A DNA stretch of 45,851 nucleotides. It comes from Candidatus Zixiibacteriota bacterium (GTDB lineage: Bacteria; Zixibacteria; MSB-5A5; GN15; PGXB01). Under the pieces are notes generated by a model. The model worked only from the letters and a program-made list of their open reading frames with translations. It did not search any database and was not told the DNA's origin. Shown in pieces: positions 1 through 7,652 of this stretch; the stretch's first letter is position 1, and the number at the start of each line of letters is the position of its first letter. A program made the position numbers and the translations under genes. The stretch spans positions 1-45,851 of the forward strand of contig JAPLUR010000123.1 of assembly GCA_026397505.1 (NCBI GenBank), read 5' to 3'.

Positions 1-26
1 GGATGTTTTTAAAAAAGGAGGTTACG

Positions 27-263
27 ATGGCATCATTTGAAGTTCGCGTGGTCAACGATGATCAAAAGGGTTTGAAGGGTGTGCGGGTAAGACTGTCATT
101 TAAAGGATTGACCCGCGGCATGTCATCCGAGGAATATACCGATTCAGACGGCTCAGCTTATTTCGATGGTTATGAAAAAGGCGATATTACCGTCTATATT
201 GATGGCCGCGATTACGGCTCTTATTATTACGTGGATGGCGGGAGTATTACAGTAACAAAATGA
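27..263 (+). CDS. Small beta-rich protein, possible transthyretin/Ig-like domain
   Basis: Encodes 78 residues. The frame is open from base 3, but the ATG at 27 sits 5 nt after a strong GGAGG (17-21), so I take it as the start. The protein has no signal peptide or membrane segment. It alternates short hydrophobic stretches with Gly/Asp turns, and the middle motif DSDGSAYFDG resembles the turn in carboxypeptidase-regulatory-like (transthyretin-fold) domains. That fold is an inference from pattern only and no function can be given. It opens a run of small plus-strand genes of unknown role. The promoter lies upstream of the window. Confidence 0.6.
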   Translation: MASFEVRVVNDDQKGLKGVRVRLSFKGLTRGMSSEEYTDSDGSAYFDGYEKGDITVYIDGRDYGSYYYVDGGSITVTK

Positions 264-322
264 AGAAAAGCGTCGGAACCGCCAGCGTCTACGACCTATA
301 AGACACGATAAGGGATTAAGAA

Positions 323-982
323 ATGGTTAATAATGATCAAATCATACCGGCAGAAGAATCAGGTGATGAGGCTCTAGAAATTATTTCGTTCATTTCAAGT
401 GCAGTGCCTTACATCGGTGGCCCTGTCAGCAATATCATTAGTGGTGCACTTACAAAACGCAAATTAGCTCGAATCAGGGAATTTTTGCTTGGTTTGGCAA
501 GTGATCTGAAAGAATTCAAATCGACTGTCACTGAGGAGTATGTTAAAACTGACGAATTCGAGGAGCTATTAGAGACCACTTTGCATAAAGTAGCTGAAGA
601 ACGTAATGAGCAGAAAAGACAGATTTTCAGATCCTTTTTAGAGGAGGCAATTAAATCGCCGGGTGAGTCTTACGATGAACAAAGGCGATTTATCCATATA
701 TTAGAACAACTCCAGGATGCACATATAGCGTTGATGAAAGTGATTATACAGACGCCAGACCCAAATCCACCGGGCATTACAGGTTCCATCGGCCAGACTT
801 TGCAAAGAAGACTGCCCAATATACCCAGAGAAAAGATTGTTGAACTACTTTCCCAGTTGAAGGATTTGCGTCTGGCCATGCTGGCTGATCCCAATATGAT
901 GCTGACGCCGCACGGAGCTGAAGATTTGCGTTCCGGGCTGACAGACTACGGTCGCCGGTTTCTGAAATATCTAAAGCAGTAA
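323..982 (+). CDS. Uncharacterised alpha-helical protein
   Basis: Encodes 219 residues. Residues 20-45 form a hydrophobic, glycine-bearing segment (SAVPYIGGPVSNIISG) followed by a basic patch (TKRKLARIREFL). The rest is charged and helical, with heptad-like Leu/Ile spacing to about residue 145, and the C-terminal third carries Pro-rich turns. The mix of one amphipathic or hydrophobic N-terminal helix and a soluble helical body recalls uncharacterised proteins seen near phage-defence genes, but I cannot assign a family. No SD is obvious before the ATG (AAGGGATTAAGAA lies upstream). It follows the 78-residue gene by 59 nt. Confidence 0.7.
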   Translation: MVNNDQIIPAEESGDEALEIISFISSAVPYIGGPVSNIISGALTKRKLARIREFLLGLASDLKEFKSTVTEEYVKTDEFEELLETTLHKVAEERNEQKRQIFRSFLEEAIKSPGESYDEQRRFIHILEQLQDAHIALMKVIIQTPDPNPPGITGSIGQTLQRRLPNIPREKIVELLSQLKDLRLAMLADPNMMLTPHGAEDLRSGLTDYGRRFLKYLKQ

Positions 983-1131
983 TTAATGGTTCTATACTTC
1001 AAGAGAGCACAATGGACTGTAGTGGATCAATTTGGTGGATGAAATTGGATGCCGGGATTGAATAGATCGAATGGACTTAATGGGTGACCTATCCGGTCTT
1101 ATGAAGACTCTTAGATAAATGAGGTAACGCT

Positions 1132-1605
1132 ATGACCAAATTCATTACAATATTTAGTCTTTTCGCTGGTGCCGCATCCATGGGAGGTCTGTACGTGACT
1201 TTAAAAGGGCCGCAGGATTTTTGGATCATGATCTTTCTATTTGGCATTTCGCTTGCCGTTTCCATATATGTACTTTTTGTTCCAAATACCAAATTTGAGC
1301 AAAATGTTGCTTCAAAGATTAGAAAATATCGTTATCCCGGCATATCATTTGGGGAACAGGAGGTTGGTATCCAGAAGGGCGACTTTTCCATATTACAGAA
1401 TGGACCGGCCGTAGTTGAGTTTGAGGTCCCATTTGCCGAAGTACCGTCATTCGAGATAATTAATTTTAAAGGGAACGGCGATCCTCAGCCTGTTGTGGAG
1501 TGCCTTACACCTCATCAAGCAGTCATAAGGAGAAATCGTTCTGGTTCTTATGTTAGAAGTGAGTATCGTTGGGTAGCCAGGGGATTGACTCTCATTCCAA
1601 AGTAG
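1132..1605 (+). CDS. Two-helix membrane protein of unknown function
   Basis: Encodes 157 residues. Two hydrophobic helices (about 5-24 and 31-50) form a hairpin at the N-terminus. A soluble domain of about 105 residues follows, rich in beta-type sequence and ending in VARGLTLIPK. The ATG follows GAGGTAACGCT, a usable SD. The soluble part contains a Trp near the C-terminus (YRWVARG) and a single Cys, but no recognised catalytic motif. The gene stands alone, about 150 nt from the gene before and 93 nt before the next ATG. An inverted repeat at 1641-1663 may end its transcript. Confidence 0.7.
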   Translation: MTKFITIFSLFAGAASMGGLYVTLKGPQDFWIMIFLFGISLAVSIYVLFVPNTKFEQNVASKIRKYRYPGISFGEQEVGIQKGDFSILQNGPAVVEFEVPFAEVPSFEIINFKGNGDPQPVVECLTPHQAVIRRNRSGSYVRSEYRWVARGLTLIPK

Positions 1606-1640
1606 CTTCTGACAATATCATTATGACATAAATAAAAATT

Positions 1641-1663
1641 GTCGAAACCCCCGTGGTTTCGAC
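1641..1663 (+). terminator. Inverted repeat, possible weak terminator
   Basis: Nine-bp arms GTCGAAACC (1641-1649) and GGTTTCGAC (1655-1663) surround a 5-nt loop, 35 nt past the preceding stop codon. No T-run follows, so it would be a poor intrinsic terminator. It could instead be an operator or an mRNA-stabilising hairpin for the downstream protease gene. Confidence 0.35.
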
Positions 1664-1698
1664 ATCATAATCAGAAAACCCTAAACGCAGATTCATTT

Positions 1699-2448
1699 AT
1701 GAATGATAACAAGCAAAACGAAAAGATAATAACTTCAGCAAACCCTACACGATCTCTAATAATAATACCCATTGGCGTTGCTATTTTCATTGCTGCCAAT
1801 CTGCTTGCCAGGATCCCGCTCGGGATACACAAAGTCCTCACGATTCAATTATCCCTTCTTGTGCTCTCGCTTCTTTTAATCGCCGTTTTCAGCAAGGGGA
1901 AATTCGCCGAATATGGTTTCCGATGGCCCAGAGAATTCATGGCGAAACACTGGATGCCGGCAGGACTCGCCGCCCTGGCGCTCGGCATTATCTCCACCCT
2001 GACCATCGCTTTTTCCGGCGCCGGTGGTTTGCCCCTGACCAAACAGCTTTCCATCCCGCAGATCATATTCTATACCTGGTTTGTCGCCAGCATCTGTGAG
2101 GAGGTCTTCACCCGCGGTTTAATACAAGGGCATCTCGCGCCTTACAATGACAAAAATATCAAAGTGCCATTCGGAACCATAAATCTCCCGACTTTGATCA
2201 GCGCCTTAATGTTCGGCTCCATGCATATCGTAGTGGCTTTCTCCGGGGCCGATATAGCAACTATTATTATCATAATTTTCTTTACTTTTTTTCTCGGTCT
2301 TCTGGCCGGCCATGTACGGGCGCGTTCTCAAAGTCTCTTACCGGCCGTTATTATTCACTTCCTTGGCAATTTCGGAGGCATCTTCGGGGGAATAATATAC
2401 GCTGTTCTGACATTTCTGATAACCGGCCATCCCCCCAAAATGCCATAA
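1699..2448 (+). CDS. CPBP family intramembrane metalloprotease (Abi/CAAX-like)
   Basis: Encodes 249 residues from the ATG at 1699. A TTG at 1639 in the same frame would add 20 residues but lies within the inverted repeat, so I reject it. Multiple hydrophobic helices fill the protein. The family motifs are present in order: EEVFTRG (EExxxR), FGSMH (FxxxH), and HFLGNFGG near the C-terminus. These are the glutamates and histidines expected to form the intramembrane active site of CPBP (Rce1-like) proteases. In bacteria such proteins cleave or modify membrane or lipidated peptides, and some give bacteriocin self-immunity. The substrate is unknown. Confidence 0.88.
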   Translation: MNDNKQNEKIITSANPTRSLIIIPIGVAIFIAANLLARIPLGIHKVLTIQLSLLVLSLLLIAVFSKGKFAEYGFRWPREFMAKHWMPAGLAALALGIISTLTIAFSGAGGLPLTKQLSIPQIIFYTWFVASICEEVFTRGLIQGHLAPYNDKNIKVPFGTINLPTLISALMFGSMHIVVAFSGADIATIIIIIFFTFFLGLLAGHVRARSQSLLPAVIIHFLGNFGGIFGGIIYAVLTFLITGHPPKMP

Positions 2449-2663
2449 CGATATTTCATCTTTTCACCGCTCCTTCAGGCACCTCTCCTGACGAATAGTC
2501 TTAGCAGTCGTAATTATTACAGTATCGACGTTTTCATATATATAAGACCATCATACAATTATCCGAAAGAAACTTCTCCCTGAATGCCACGTATTACAAA
2601 ATAATGGTTCAGAATAATTATCATTCTATCGAATGAGTGGAAAATTCATTGAGGAGGAGAAAA

Positions 2664-3626
2664 ATGAGAAATCCAATTAAAGCAGCCTTCTGCGCTCTCT
2701 GCGCCTTTGCCTTTATTTCCGTGGCAACTTCCGCCCATGACCACTTCAATATAGAAAAGACCTTTGAGGCAAAATCTCTGGTCGAAATCAAAACCGTCAG
2801 CGGTGACTGCATCGTGAAAAAAGGACTGACCGACAAAATTGAGGTCGCCGTCAGCGCCTCCTATGATCCCGAGGACTCGTTTGAGCCGGAATTTTCCGAG
2901 AAGGGGAACAGGTTGGTCGTTGAGGAGATCATTCATGGCTCCAACAGCGGAAGCGCCACCTGGACCATAATTGTCCCCGAAAAAACCGACATCAGTTTCT
3001 CCTCCGCTTCCGGGGATCTCGAAGTCTCGGGACTGAACAACGATATCTCCGTTAGTACTGCCTCGGGTGATATCCTGATCTCCAACGGCAAAGGAGAATT
3101 GGATATTGCCACGGCCAGCGGCTCGGTGGATATTAGCAATTGCTCCGGGCAAATAAGTGTCAGTCTGGCGAGTGGCAACATCGTCGCTTCCCGGCTGAGC
3201 GGGAATGTCAAACTGGCGACCGCTTCAGGGGATATCGAGGTACGTGAGATGGAGGGGCGCCTCAAAGTCGGGAGCGCCAGCGGCTCGATATTCGGAACCG
3301 ATATCAAGGTCACCCAAAGGTGCTCTTTCGGCGCCGCTTCCGGCGATGTCGAGGTGAAACTGGCCGCGAGTCCGTCGGCGGAGTTGAATATATCCTCGGC
3401 TTCCGGAAAGGCTGTCCTCAACTATAACGGAAATCCTATCTCCGGTTATTTTGAATTTACCGCCCAGGTTAATCATGGGCGGATAAAAGCCCCGTTCAAA
3501 TTCGACAGGGAAGAGGAATTCCATCGCAATGGAGAGGAATATGTAACCAAATCCTGCACGAAAGGGGCCGATTCCCCGGAGATATTTATCGGAACCGCCT
3601 CGGGAGTAGCCATCCTCGAGGAATAG
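2664..3626 (+). CDS. Exported DUF4097-type beta-helix protein
   Basis: Encodes 320 residues. The ATG at 2664 follows GAGGAGGAG and is preferred over an upstream in-frame start at 2637. A signal peptide spans about residues 1-23 (FISVATSA before HDHF). From about residue 114 the protein is built of coils beginning xASGxI, with a strict 18-residue period for the first five intervals and 20-21 residues later. Nine ASG turns are visible, the last three residues before the C-terminal VAILEE. This is the DUF4097/DUF4098 pattern, predicted to be a right-handed beta-helix of unknown, probably envelope-related function. It is a single-gene unit with its own terminator. Confidence 0.85.
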   Translation: MRNPIKAAFCALCAFAFISVATSAHDHFNIEKTFEAKSLVEIKTVSGDCIVKKGLTDKIEVAVSASYDPEDSFEPEFSEKGNRLVVEEIIHGSNSGSATWTIIVPEKTDISFSSASGDLEVSGLNNDISVSTASGDILISNGKGELDIATASGSVDISNCSGQISVSLASGNIVASRLSGNVKLATASGDIEVREMEGRLKVGSASGSIFGTDIKVTQRCSFGAASGDVEVKLAASPSAELNISSASGKAVLNYNGNPISGYFEFTAQVNHGRIKAPFKFDREEEFHRNGEEYVTKSCTKGADSPEIFIGTASGVAILEE

Positions 3627-3678
3627 TTTCCGGTGTCCATATAAAGTCGCCTCATCCGCATCCAGAAATGCGCACATG

Positions 3679-3713
3679 GCGGGAGCCCTCGATAGAAGGC
3701 TCTCGCTTTTTTT
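3679..3713 (+). terminator. Rho-independent terminator after the DUF4097 gene
   Basis: Arms GCGGGAGCC (3679-3687) and GGCTCTCGC (3698-3706) pair with one G-U and a 10-nt loop. TTTTTTT follows at 3707-3713. It lies 52 nt past the stop codon at 3626. Confidence 0.85.
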
Positions 3714-3752
3714 CTTGCCGATGCCCATCCCATTCTTAAGTCACAATCAGCC

Positions 3753-3780
3753 TTGACAAAATCAGGCGGAGAATTAGATT
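3753..3780 (+). promoter_or_regulatory. Predicted sigma-70-type promoter
   Basis: TTGACA at 3753-3758 and TAGATT at 3775-3780 are separated by 16 nt. The same box pair and spacing recurs upstream of the CtpA-type gene (22377-22404), which supports it as this organism's housekeeping consensus. It would drive the small ORF at 3834 and the glycosyltransferase at 4051. Confidence 0.5.
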
Positions 3781-3808
3781 AGGCAGGTGATAATAATATT
3801 TAATCTAT

Positions 3809-3825
3809 CACTCCTTAAAGGAGTG
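3809..3825. promoter_or_regulatory. Perfect 17-bp palindrome, operator-like
   Basis: CACTCCTT and AAGGAGTG flank a single central A. It lies about 29 bp downstream of the predicted -10 box, and its right arm contains the SD (AAGGAG) of the ORF starting at 3834. It could be a repressor operator or an RNA hairpin hiding that SD. Confidence 0.45.
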
Positions 3826-3833
3826 CCGATTCC

Positions 3834-4025
3834 TTGAGAATTCATAGATTACTTGCATCATATATTCATTTCCGGGCATCCCTGCTTATTATTCTCCTTA
3901 TGGGGATTGCCATTCCGACCCATCTTCCCCTGTCCGCGCAATCAGGCTATTATTGGGCTGAGAAGTATCCTCACAATTGGAAACCGGTAATGACGCTTCA
4001 CGGTTTCATATTTGCGGTCCAATGA
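3834..4025 (+). CDS. Possible small exported or membrane peptide
   Basis: This is an open frame of 63 codons from a TTG placed 10 nt after AAGGAG. It has a basic N-terminus, one hydrophobic helix (about residues 15-33) and a possible cleavage site (LSAQ), then about 28 residues rich in Tyr, Trp and His. It is not recognised. The frame stops 25 nt before the glycosyltransferase ATG. It could be a real small protein, a leader that couples translation to the next gene, or the broken 5' end of an older gene. Confidence 0.35.
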   Translation: MRIHRLLASYIHFRASLLIILLMGIAIPTHLPLSAQSGYYWAEKYPHNWKPVMTLHGFIFAVQ

Positions 4026-4050
4026 CATTCTAAGAGGGGAACAGAATCTA

Positions 4051-5427
4051 ATGCCGGTTGATAAATACAAAAAGATGCGGTGGCTGAACCGGCCGTTGAT
4101 TCTACTCTTTTTAGCATTAATAGTTGTTCTGATAACGCGATTCCCTTTTCTGTCCGCTGGATATGGTGGCGACGCGGATGCCTGGCGGGTCGCCAATACC
4201 GCCAGGAACATTGCTGTCAGCGGCGAATATGCGGCCTCGCGTTTCCCCGGGTATCCCTTACAGGAGCTGGTCTATTCCCTTATTTGGAACGCAGGGCCGC
4301 AGGTTCTGAACGGTCTTTCCGCCCTGATGTGCGCGGCCGGCATTCTCTTCTTTATGCTCTGTTTTAGGCACTATGGGGGCAAAGATTATTTTCCTGCCGG
4401 GCTTGCACTGGCATTTGTCCCGGTGATTTATATCAACAGCACCAGCGCCATAGATTATGTTTGGGCTCTGGCATTTGTCATGGCATCGGTATATTGTCTT
4501 CTACGGAAACTGCCGATCCTTGCAGGTATATTGCTTGGCCTTGCGATCGGCAGCCGGATAATCTCGGCGGCCATGTTGATCCCGGGCGCGGTTATGCTCT
4601 GGCACGGGGCCGATGGGCGCAATTACCGGCGCACCCTGCTGCGGTTTGTATTGACTGCTCTCTTGGTTGGCGGTCTCTGTTTTCTGCCTGTGATTTTAAA
4701 ATATGGATTGAAATTTCTCACATTCTATGCCGGGAGTTACCCGTCACTTCAGAATATTATAACTACTGCGGGGGAGGGGGTATGGGGAATGGTTGGAGCA
4801 ACGGCACTGATTCTGGCTCTGGCGGCAGGTTTATGGACGTGGAATAAAAGACACGGAAATACCGCCATCGCGGAGCCCATTTCTCAAAAAGACTCTGTCG
4901 CCTGGATTCTGACAATTGTGATTTATTCCCTGGCGTTCTTCTTATTACCGCACGAATCGGGGTACCTGATAACCCCGCTACCTTTCCTATTCTTCCTGAT
5001 AGCTCGCTTTCTGTACCGCAGAATATTTCTGTTCTTCTGCGTAGCATTGTTGCTGTCTCCCTTTATTGACTTCGGGAAATCCGGAATCGGCCCCGGGCCT
5101 ATTTTGCGCGACCATGAGGGGAGACTAAAACAGATGTCCATGGCCAAACAGGTAAATGATCGCGCGAATCGCTTTACACAAAAATCGGTGGTGGTTGCCG
5201 GTTGGTATCTACCTCTCATTGAGGCCGGTTTCACTGCGAAGGGGTCGGGACTAACTGAATATAAGTATTTTCTTGACAGCAATTCCCTGCCGAAATTCCG
5301 AAATCAGGGATATGATCTTTATTACCTCCCCGGGATTCGAGAGTATAATCTCCGGACACGGGGTGTTGACTTAATACATTATGGGGCGACCCCCTTAATT
5401 GATATGTCGTCGTCCGGCAATAAATAA
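4051..5427 (+). CDS. GT-C-type membrane glycosyltransferase (ArnT/PMT-like)
   Basis: Encodes 458 residues, with about 10-11 hydrophobic helices and a soluble C-terminal tail from about residue 350. The ATG at 4051 follows AGAGGGGA; an in-frame start at 4012 overlaps the small ORF and lacks an SD. The first external loop carries GYGGDADAWRVA, matching the acidic loop-1 motif that GT-C enzymes use to bind lipid-phosphate sugar donors. Helical pairs rich in Gly and Arg (IGSRIISAA) follow. The enzyme would move a sugar from a polyprenyl-phosphate carrier to a protein or glycolipid on the outer face of the inner membrane. Donor and acceptor are not predictable. Confidence 0.72.
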   Translation: MPVDKYKKMRWLNRPLILLFLALIVVLITRFPFLSAGYGGDADAWRVANTARNIAVSGEYAASRFPGYPLQELVYSLIWNAGPQVLNGLSALMCAAGILFFMLCFRHYGGKDYFPAGLALAFVPVIYINSTSAIDYVWALAFVMASVYCLLRKLPILAGILLGLAIGSRIISAAMLIPGAVMLWHGADGRNYRRTLLRFVLTALLVGGLCFLPVILKYGLKFLTFYAGSYPSLQNIITTAGEGVWGMVGATALILALAAGLWTWNKRHGNTAIAEPISQKDSVAWILTIVIYSLAFFLLPHESGYLITPLPFLFFLIARFLYRRIFLFFCVALLLSPFIDFGKSGIGPGPILRDHEGRLKQMSMAKQVNDRANRFTQKSVVVAGWYLPLIEAGFTAKGSGLTEYKYFLDSNSLPKFRNQGYDLYYLPGIREYNLRTRGVDLIHYGATPLIDMSSSGNK

Positions 5428-5460
5428 TACCGGCACCATTGGATAGATAAGGATTAATTG

Positions 5461-5961
5461 ATGAAAGAGATCGGTGTCAAGGGAAAAAGATGGCTCAAGG
5501 GGTTTCATGTCACTTTCGCTTGCCTGTGGGTGAGCGGTGGATTGACACTGACGCTTATGCAGTTGGCAATGCATGCCACTACCGGCGGAGAGCTATATGG
5601 CATTGACCGTTCCATGAAATTCATTGACGATTTTATCATTATTCCGGGCGCTCTGGGAAGTTTATTGACCGGACTGCTTTACTCTCTCTTTACTAATTGG
5701 GGATTCTTCAAGCACAATTGGATCACAGTCAAATGGGTGATAAATATCGGGGGGATCATTTTCGGTACTTTCTGGCTCGGCCATTGGATGAACGGCATGC
5801 CGCCTGTATCAGAGGCTCACGGCCTTGGCGCACTGTCCAACCCGATATATGATCACTATAAGCATATGAATACGCTCTGGGGAAGTGTGCAGGTGACAAC
5901 CCTGGTTTTTGCCCTGTTTGTCTCCGTGTTTAAGCCCTGGAGCAGTCGAAAGGCCATTTAA
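5461..5961 (+). CDS. DUF2269-like integral membrane protein
   Basis: Encodes 166 residues, ATG at 5461 after AAGGATTAATTG. Four hydrophobic helices are visible (about 12-35, 55-80, 85-110, 135-158). Conserved-looking features are FHVTFACLWVSGG in helix 1, a Gly/Leu-rich helix 2 (IIPGALGSLLTGLLYS) and FWLGHWMNGMPP after helix 3. These His/Trp/Gly signatures resemble the DUF2269 predicted membrane proteins. The molecular function is unknown. It starts 33 nt after the glycosyltransferase and is probably cotranscribed with it. Confidence 0.65.
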   Translation: MKEIGVKGKRWLKGFHVTFACLWVSGGLTLTLMQLAMHATTGGELYGIDRSMKFIDDFIIIPGALGSLLTGLLYSLFTNWGFFKHNWITVKWVINIGGIIFGTFWLGHWMNGMPPVSEAHGLGALSNPIYDHYKHMNTLWGSVQVTTLVFALFVSVFKPWSSRKAI

Positions 5962-6052
5962 AGCCGGGATCAAAGTGTCTCATAAGTCTCATCTCAATAT
6001 CTTCCGCCGCCATATTGAATAGCGCCGGAATAGACGAACCCGCAGCTTTTGC

Positions 6053-6805
6053 TCAGCCACCGCTCGAATACATCCATGTACCGGAGGCGGAAAGCTGGCC
6101 GTTGTTATATATGTACCACATCCCTGAGGCCGAGGCTCCCGCGGCCGCCCAGGAGACTTTCCGCAGGATAGTTCCATTTTCATAATATTCCAGAAGTCCG
6201 GTTCCATTGGAATTGGCAGCCATTGATACTCTGATATTATTTTGCCCTTCAACCCAGGTCATGTTAACTGTCACATTGCGATGAGTGTCGGAACTCCATT
6301 CCCAGCAGCGGTCAATTTGAGTCGTGTTCTCTCGGTGCAGCTCCATCCAGCCGGAACTTCCGTCTTTCATCTGCTCGGCTCTGATGATGGTCCAATTAAA
6401 ATATTGTATTCCGGCCTTACTGCCATCGTATATTACTTCCCAGCTATAGGCATCGGAGGTCGTTTTGCGAATCAATTTGATGGTCAACTGGTCAACCGTC
6501 CAGACGTAAACCGAGGAATCGTCCCCGGCAAGCGCGGCGGTCGAAATCTTCCCCGATCCGGGTGGGGGGGCAAAAAGATCTTTGAACGATTTGGATACGC
6601 CAATTAGTTCCGAGGCCTGGCCGGCATAATTATTGCCCGAAAGCATCATGGCCCGGTCCGGAGCATTCAAAATCACGATTAATGGTTCTTTGGGTATCGA
6701 ATTTACCGGGCCGGTGGGATTTGTATCTTTATCGCCGGAACAGCCCAATGATGCGAACAATCCCAACAGGCCTATGAAGAGCATCCACCTTCTTGAATAA
6801 GACAT
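6053..6805 (-). CDS. Lipoprotein of unknown function
   Basis: Encodes 250 residues. The ATG at 6805 follows GGAGAG and gives a clean type II signal peptide with lipobox SLGC (Cys22). An upstream in-frame start at 6832 would spoil it. The mature protein starts with a flexible SGDKDTNPTGP segment. It continues as a beta-rich domain with many Trp and Thr residues (VYVWTVDQLTIKL, EWSSDTHRNVTVNM) and closes with Gly/Ser-rich strands of the form GMWYIYNNGQLSASGTW. No family is recognised. It is transcribed alone, toward the DUF2269-like gene. Confidence 0.72.
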   Translation of the reverse strand: MSYSRRWMLFIGLLGLFASLGCSGDKDTNPTGPVNSIPKEPLIVILNAPDRAMMLSGNNYAGQASELIGVSKSFKDLFAPPPGSGKISTAALAGDDSSVYVWTVDQLTIKLIRKTTSDAYSWEVIYDGSKAGIQYFNWTIIRAEQMKDGSSGWMELHRENTTQIDRCWEWSSDTHRNVTVNMTWVEGQNNIRVSMAANSNGTGLLEYYENGTILRKVSWAAAGASASGMWYIYNNGQLSASGTWMYSSGG

Positions 6806-6996
6806 CGTTTCTCTCCGGTTTTCAGTTGACATTAATTGAATATATGAATACTATAAAGGGGCGTCAATGGTCGGTTTGATGAGGGTCGCGTTTAAACCGG
6901 ATGCCATTTCAATGTAATCGCGTCGGTAAAATTTGAAGAAACATGGTCTCCTGATTTCATTAAGAGAAAAGATAGATTGAAGGAAGGTCGAAACCA

Positions 6997-7194
6997 ATGA
7001 TCAAATTTCTCCTCTGGTGCATTCTCCTTGTGCTTTGCTGGCCGCTGGCTCTTATGGCGCTGGTGATTTATCCTTTTGTATGGCTGATACTCCTGCCATT
7101 CAGGCTGGTCGGCATTACGGTCGGGGGTCTGCTGGCGCTGCTGAAGGTCCTCATATTCCTGCCGGCCCGTCTCTTGGGCGGCAGGCGCCCGTGA
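6997..7194 (+). CDS. Small two-helix membrane protein
   Basis: Encodes 65 residues, nearly all hydrophobic: one helix at about 3-21, a second at about 22-36, and a third hydrophobic stretch at 40-55, ending PARLLGGRRP with a positive tail. The ATG at 6997 follows GAAGGAAGG. The composition (Leu, Trp, Pro, Val), the positive-inside ends and the good SD argue that it is a real small membrane protein. No function can be assigned. It diverges from the lipoprotein gene at 6805 across a 190-bp gap. Confidence 0.6.
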   Translation: MIKFLLWCILLVLCWPLALMALVIYPFVWLILLPFRLVGITVGGLLALLKVLIFLPARLLGGRRP

Positions 7195-7211
7195 AACTAT
7201 TGATGTCGTCT

Positions 7212-7346
7212 TCATAATTTAAGAACCACGGGACCCACTTTTACATCGATGCCGGGAACCATCAAAAACAGAGGATTTTCATATTTAATATAATTGCGGT
7301 TTGCCGTTTGGCACGCATCGGATTCCGCGCATTTGAGAAGTATCAT
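7212..7346 (-). CDS. Doubtful 44-codon ORF or gene remnant
   Basis: A minus-strand frame runs from ATG at 7346 to TGA at 7212 and reads as credible protein (KYENPLFLMVPGIDVKVGP), with two Cys near the start. The frame stays open for about 30 codons upstream of the ATG without a better start, and no SD is visible. It may be the 3' remnant of a decayed gene. No family is recognised. Confidence 0.25.
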   Translation of the reverse strand: MILLKCAESDACQTANRNYIKYENPLFLMVPGIDVKVGPVVLKL

Positions 7347-7464
7347 CGGTAATTGTAATCTGTTGCGGAATAATATTAGAATCGTACCAAATTCATATCC
7401 ACGATTGCGAGAATCTGCATTTTTTTCTTGTTTCCGGGGGCCTTCCTGCCGATATTATTGATAA

Positions 7465-7617
7465 GCTAGAAAGGAGGTGGTCCGGTCTTGATAACATACC
7501 ATAGTGAGGTGACTGTTACTTAGTCGCTACCTCGACAGATATCGTGTTGGGGTACACTGAGTAAATCCCAACAGTTCTACCGGCCTGACAGCTTCATGAG
7601 AGGCGTCAGGCTTTTTT
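7465..7617 (+). ncRNA. Structured orphan RNA with hyper-long SD and 11-codon ORF
   Basis: AGAAAGGAGGTGGTCC (7468-7483) is complementary to the usual 16S rRNA 3' tail over 16 nt, with one G-U pair. Four nt later a TTG (7488) opens an 11-codon frame reading MITYHSEVTVT, ending at TAG (7521-7523). Predicted helices are: CCGGT (7482-7486) with ACCGG (7579-7583) closing a junction; GAGGT (7506-7510) with ACCTC (7529-7533), extended by GACT/AGTC at 7511-7514 and 7522-7525; TGTTGGG (7545-7551) with CCCAACA (7567-7573); and a terminator. A -10-like TATTAT at 7453-7458 would start the RNA right before the SD. No gene follows in the same direction. It could be a small regulatory RNA, a ribosome-binding RNA or a peptide-coding leader. 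Confidence 0.6.
7583..7617 (+). terminator. Intrinsic terminator of the orphan RNA
   Basis: GCCTGAC (7583-7589) and GTCAGGC (7605-7611) form a 7-bp stem, followed by TTTTTT (7612-7617). It lies between the structured RNA and the convergent peptidase gene, so it most simply ends the RNA. Confidence 0.8.
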
Positions 7618-7652
7618 ATTCAATGCGAGATTTGAGAGGGAAAGTTGATTCG

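Noticed and set aside
1639-1698. TTG at 1639 as the start of the CPBP protease
   Set aside because: It sits in the inverted repeat, gives a polar N-terminus unlike the family and has no SD; ATG 1699 is better.
2646-3421. Long antisense frames across the DUF4097 gene
   Set aside because: The regular coil repeat keeps opposite frames open; the plus frame has the SD, signal peptide and periodic motif.
7488-7560. Read-through of the TAG in the 11-codon ORF as a recoded codon
   Set aside because: No SECIS or PYLIS-like structure or longer conserved frame supports recoding; a plain stop is simpler.
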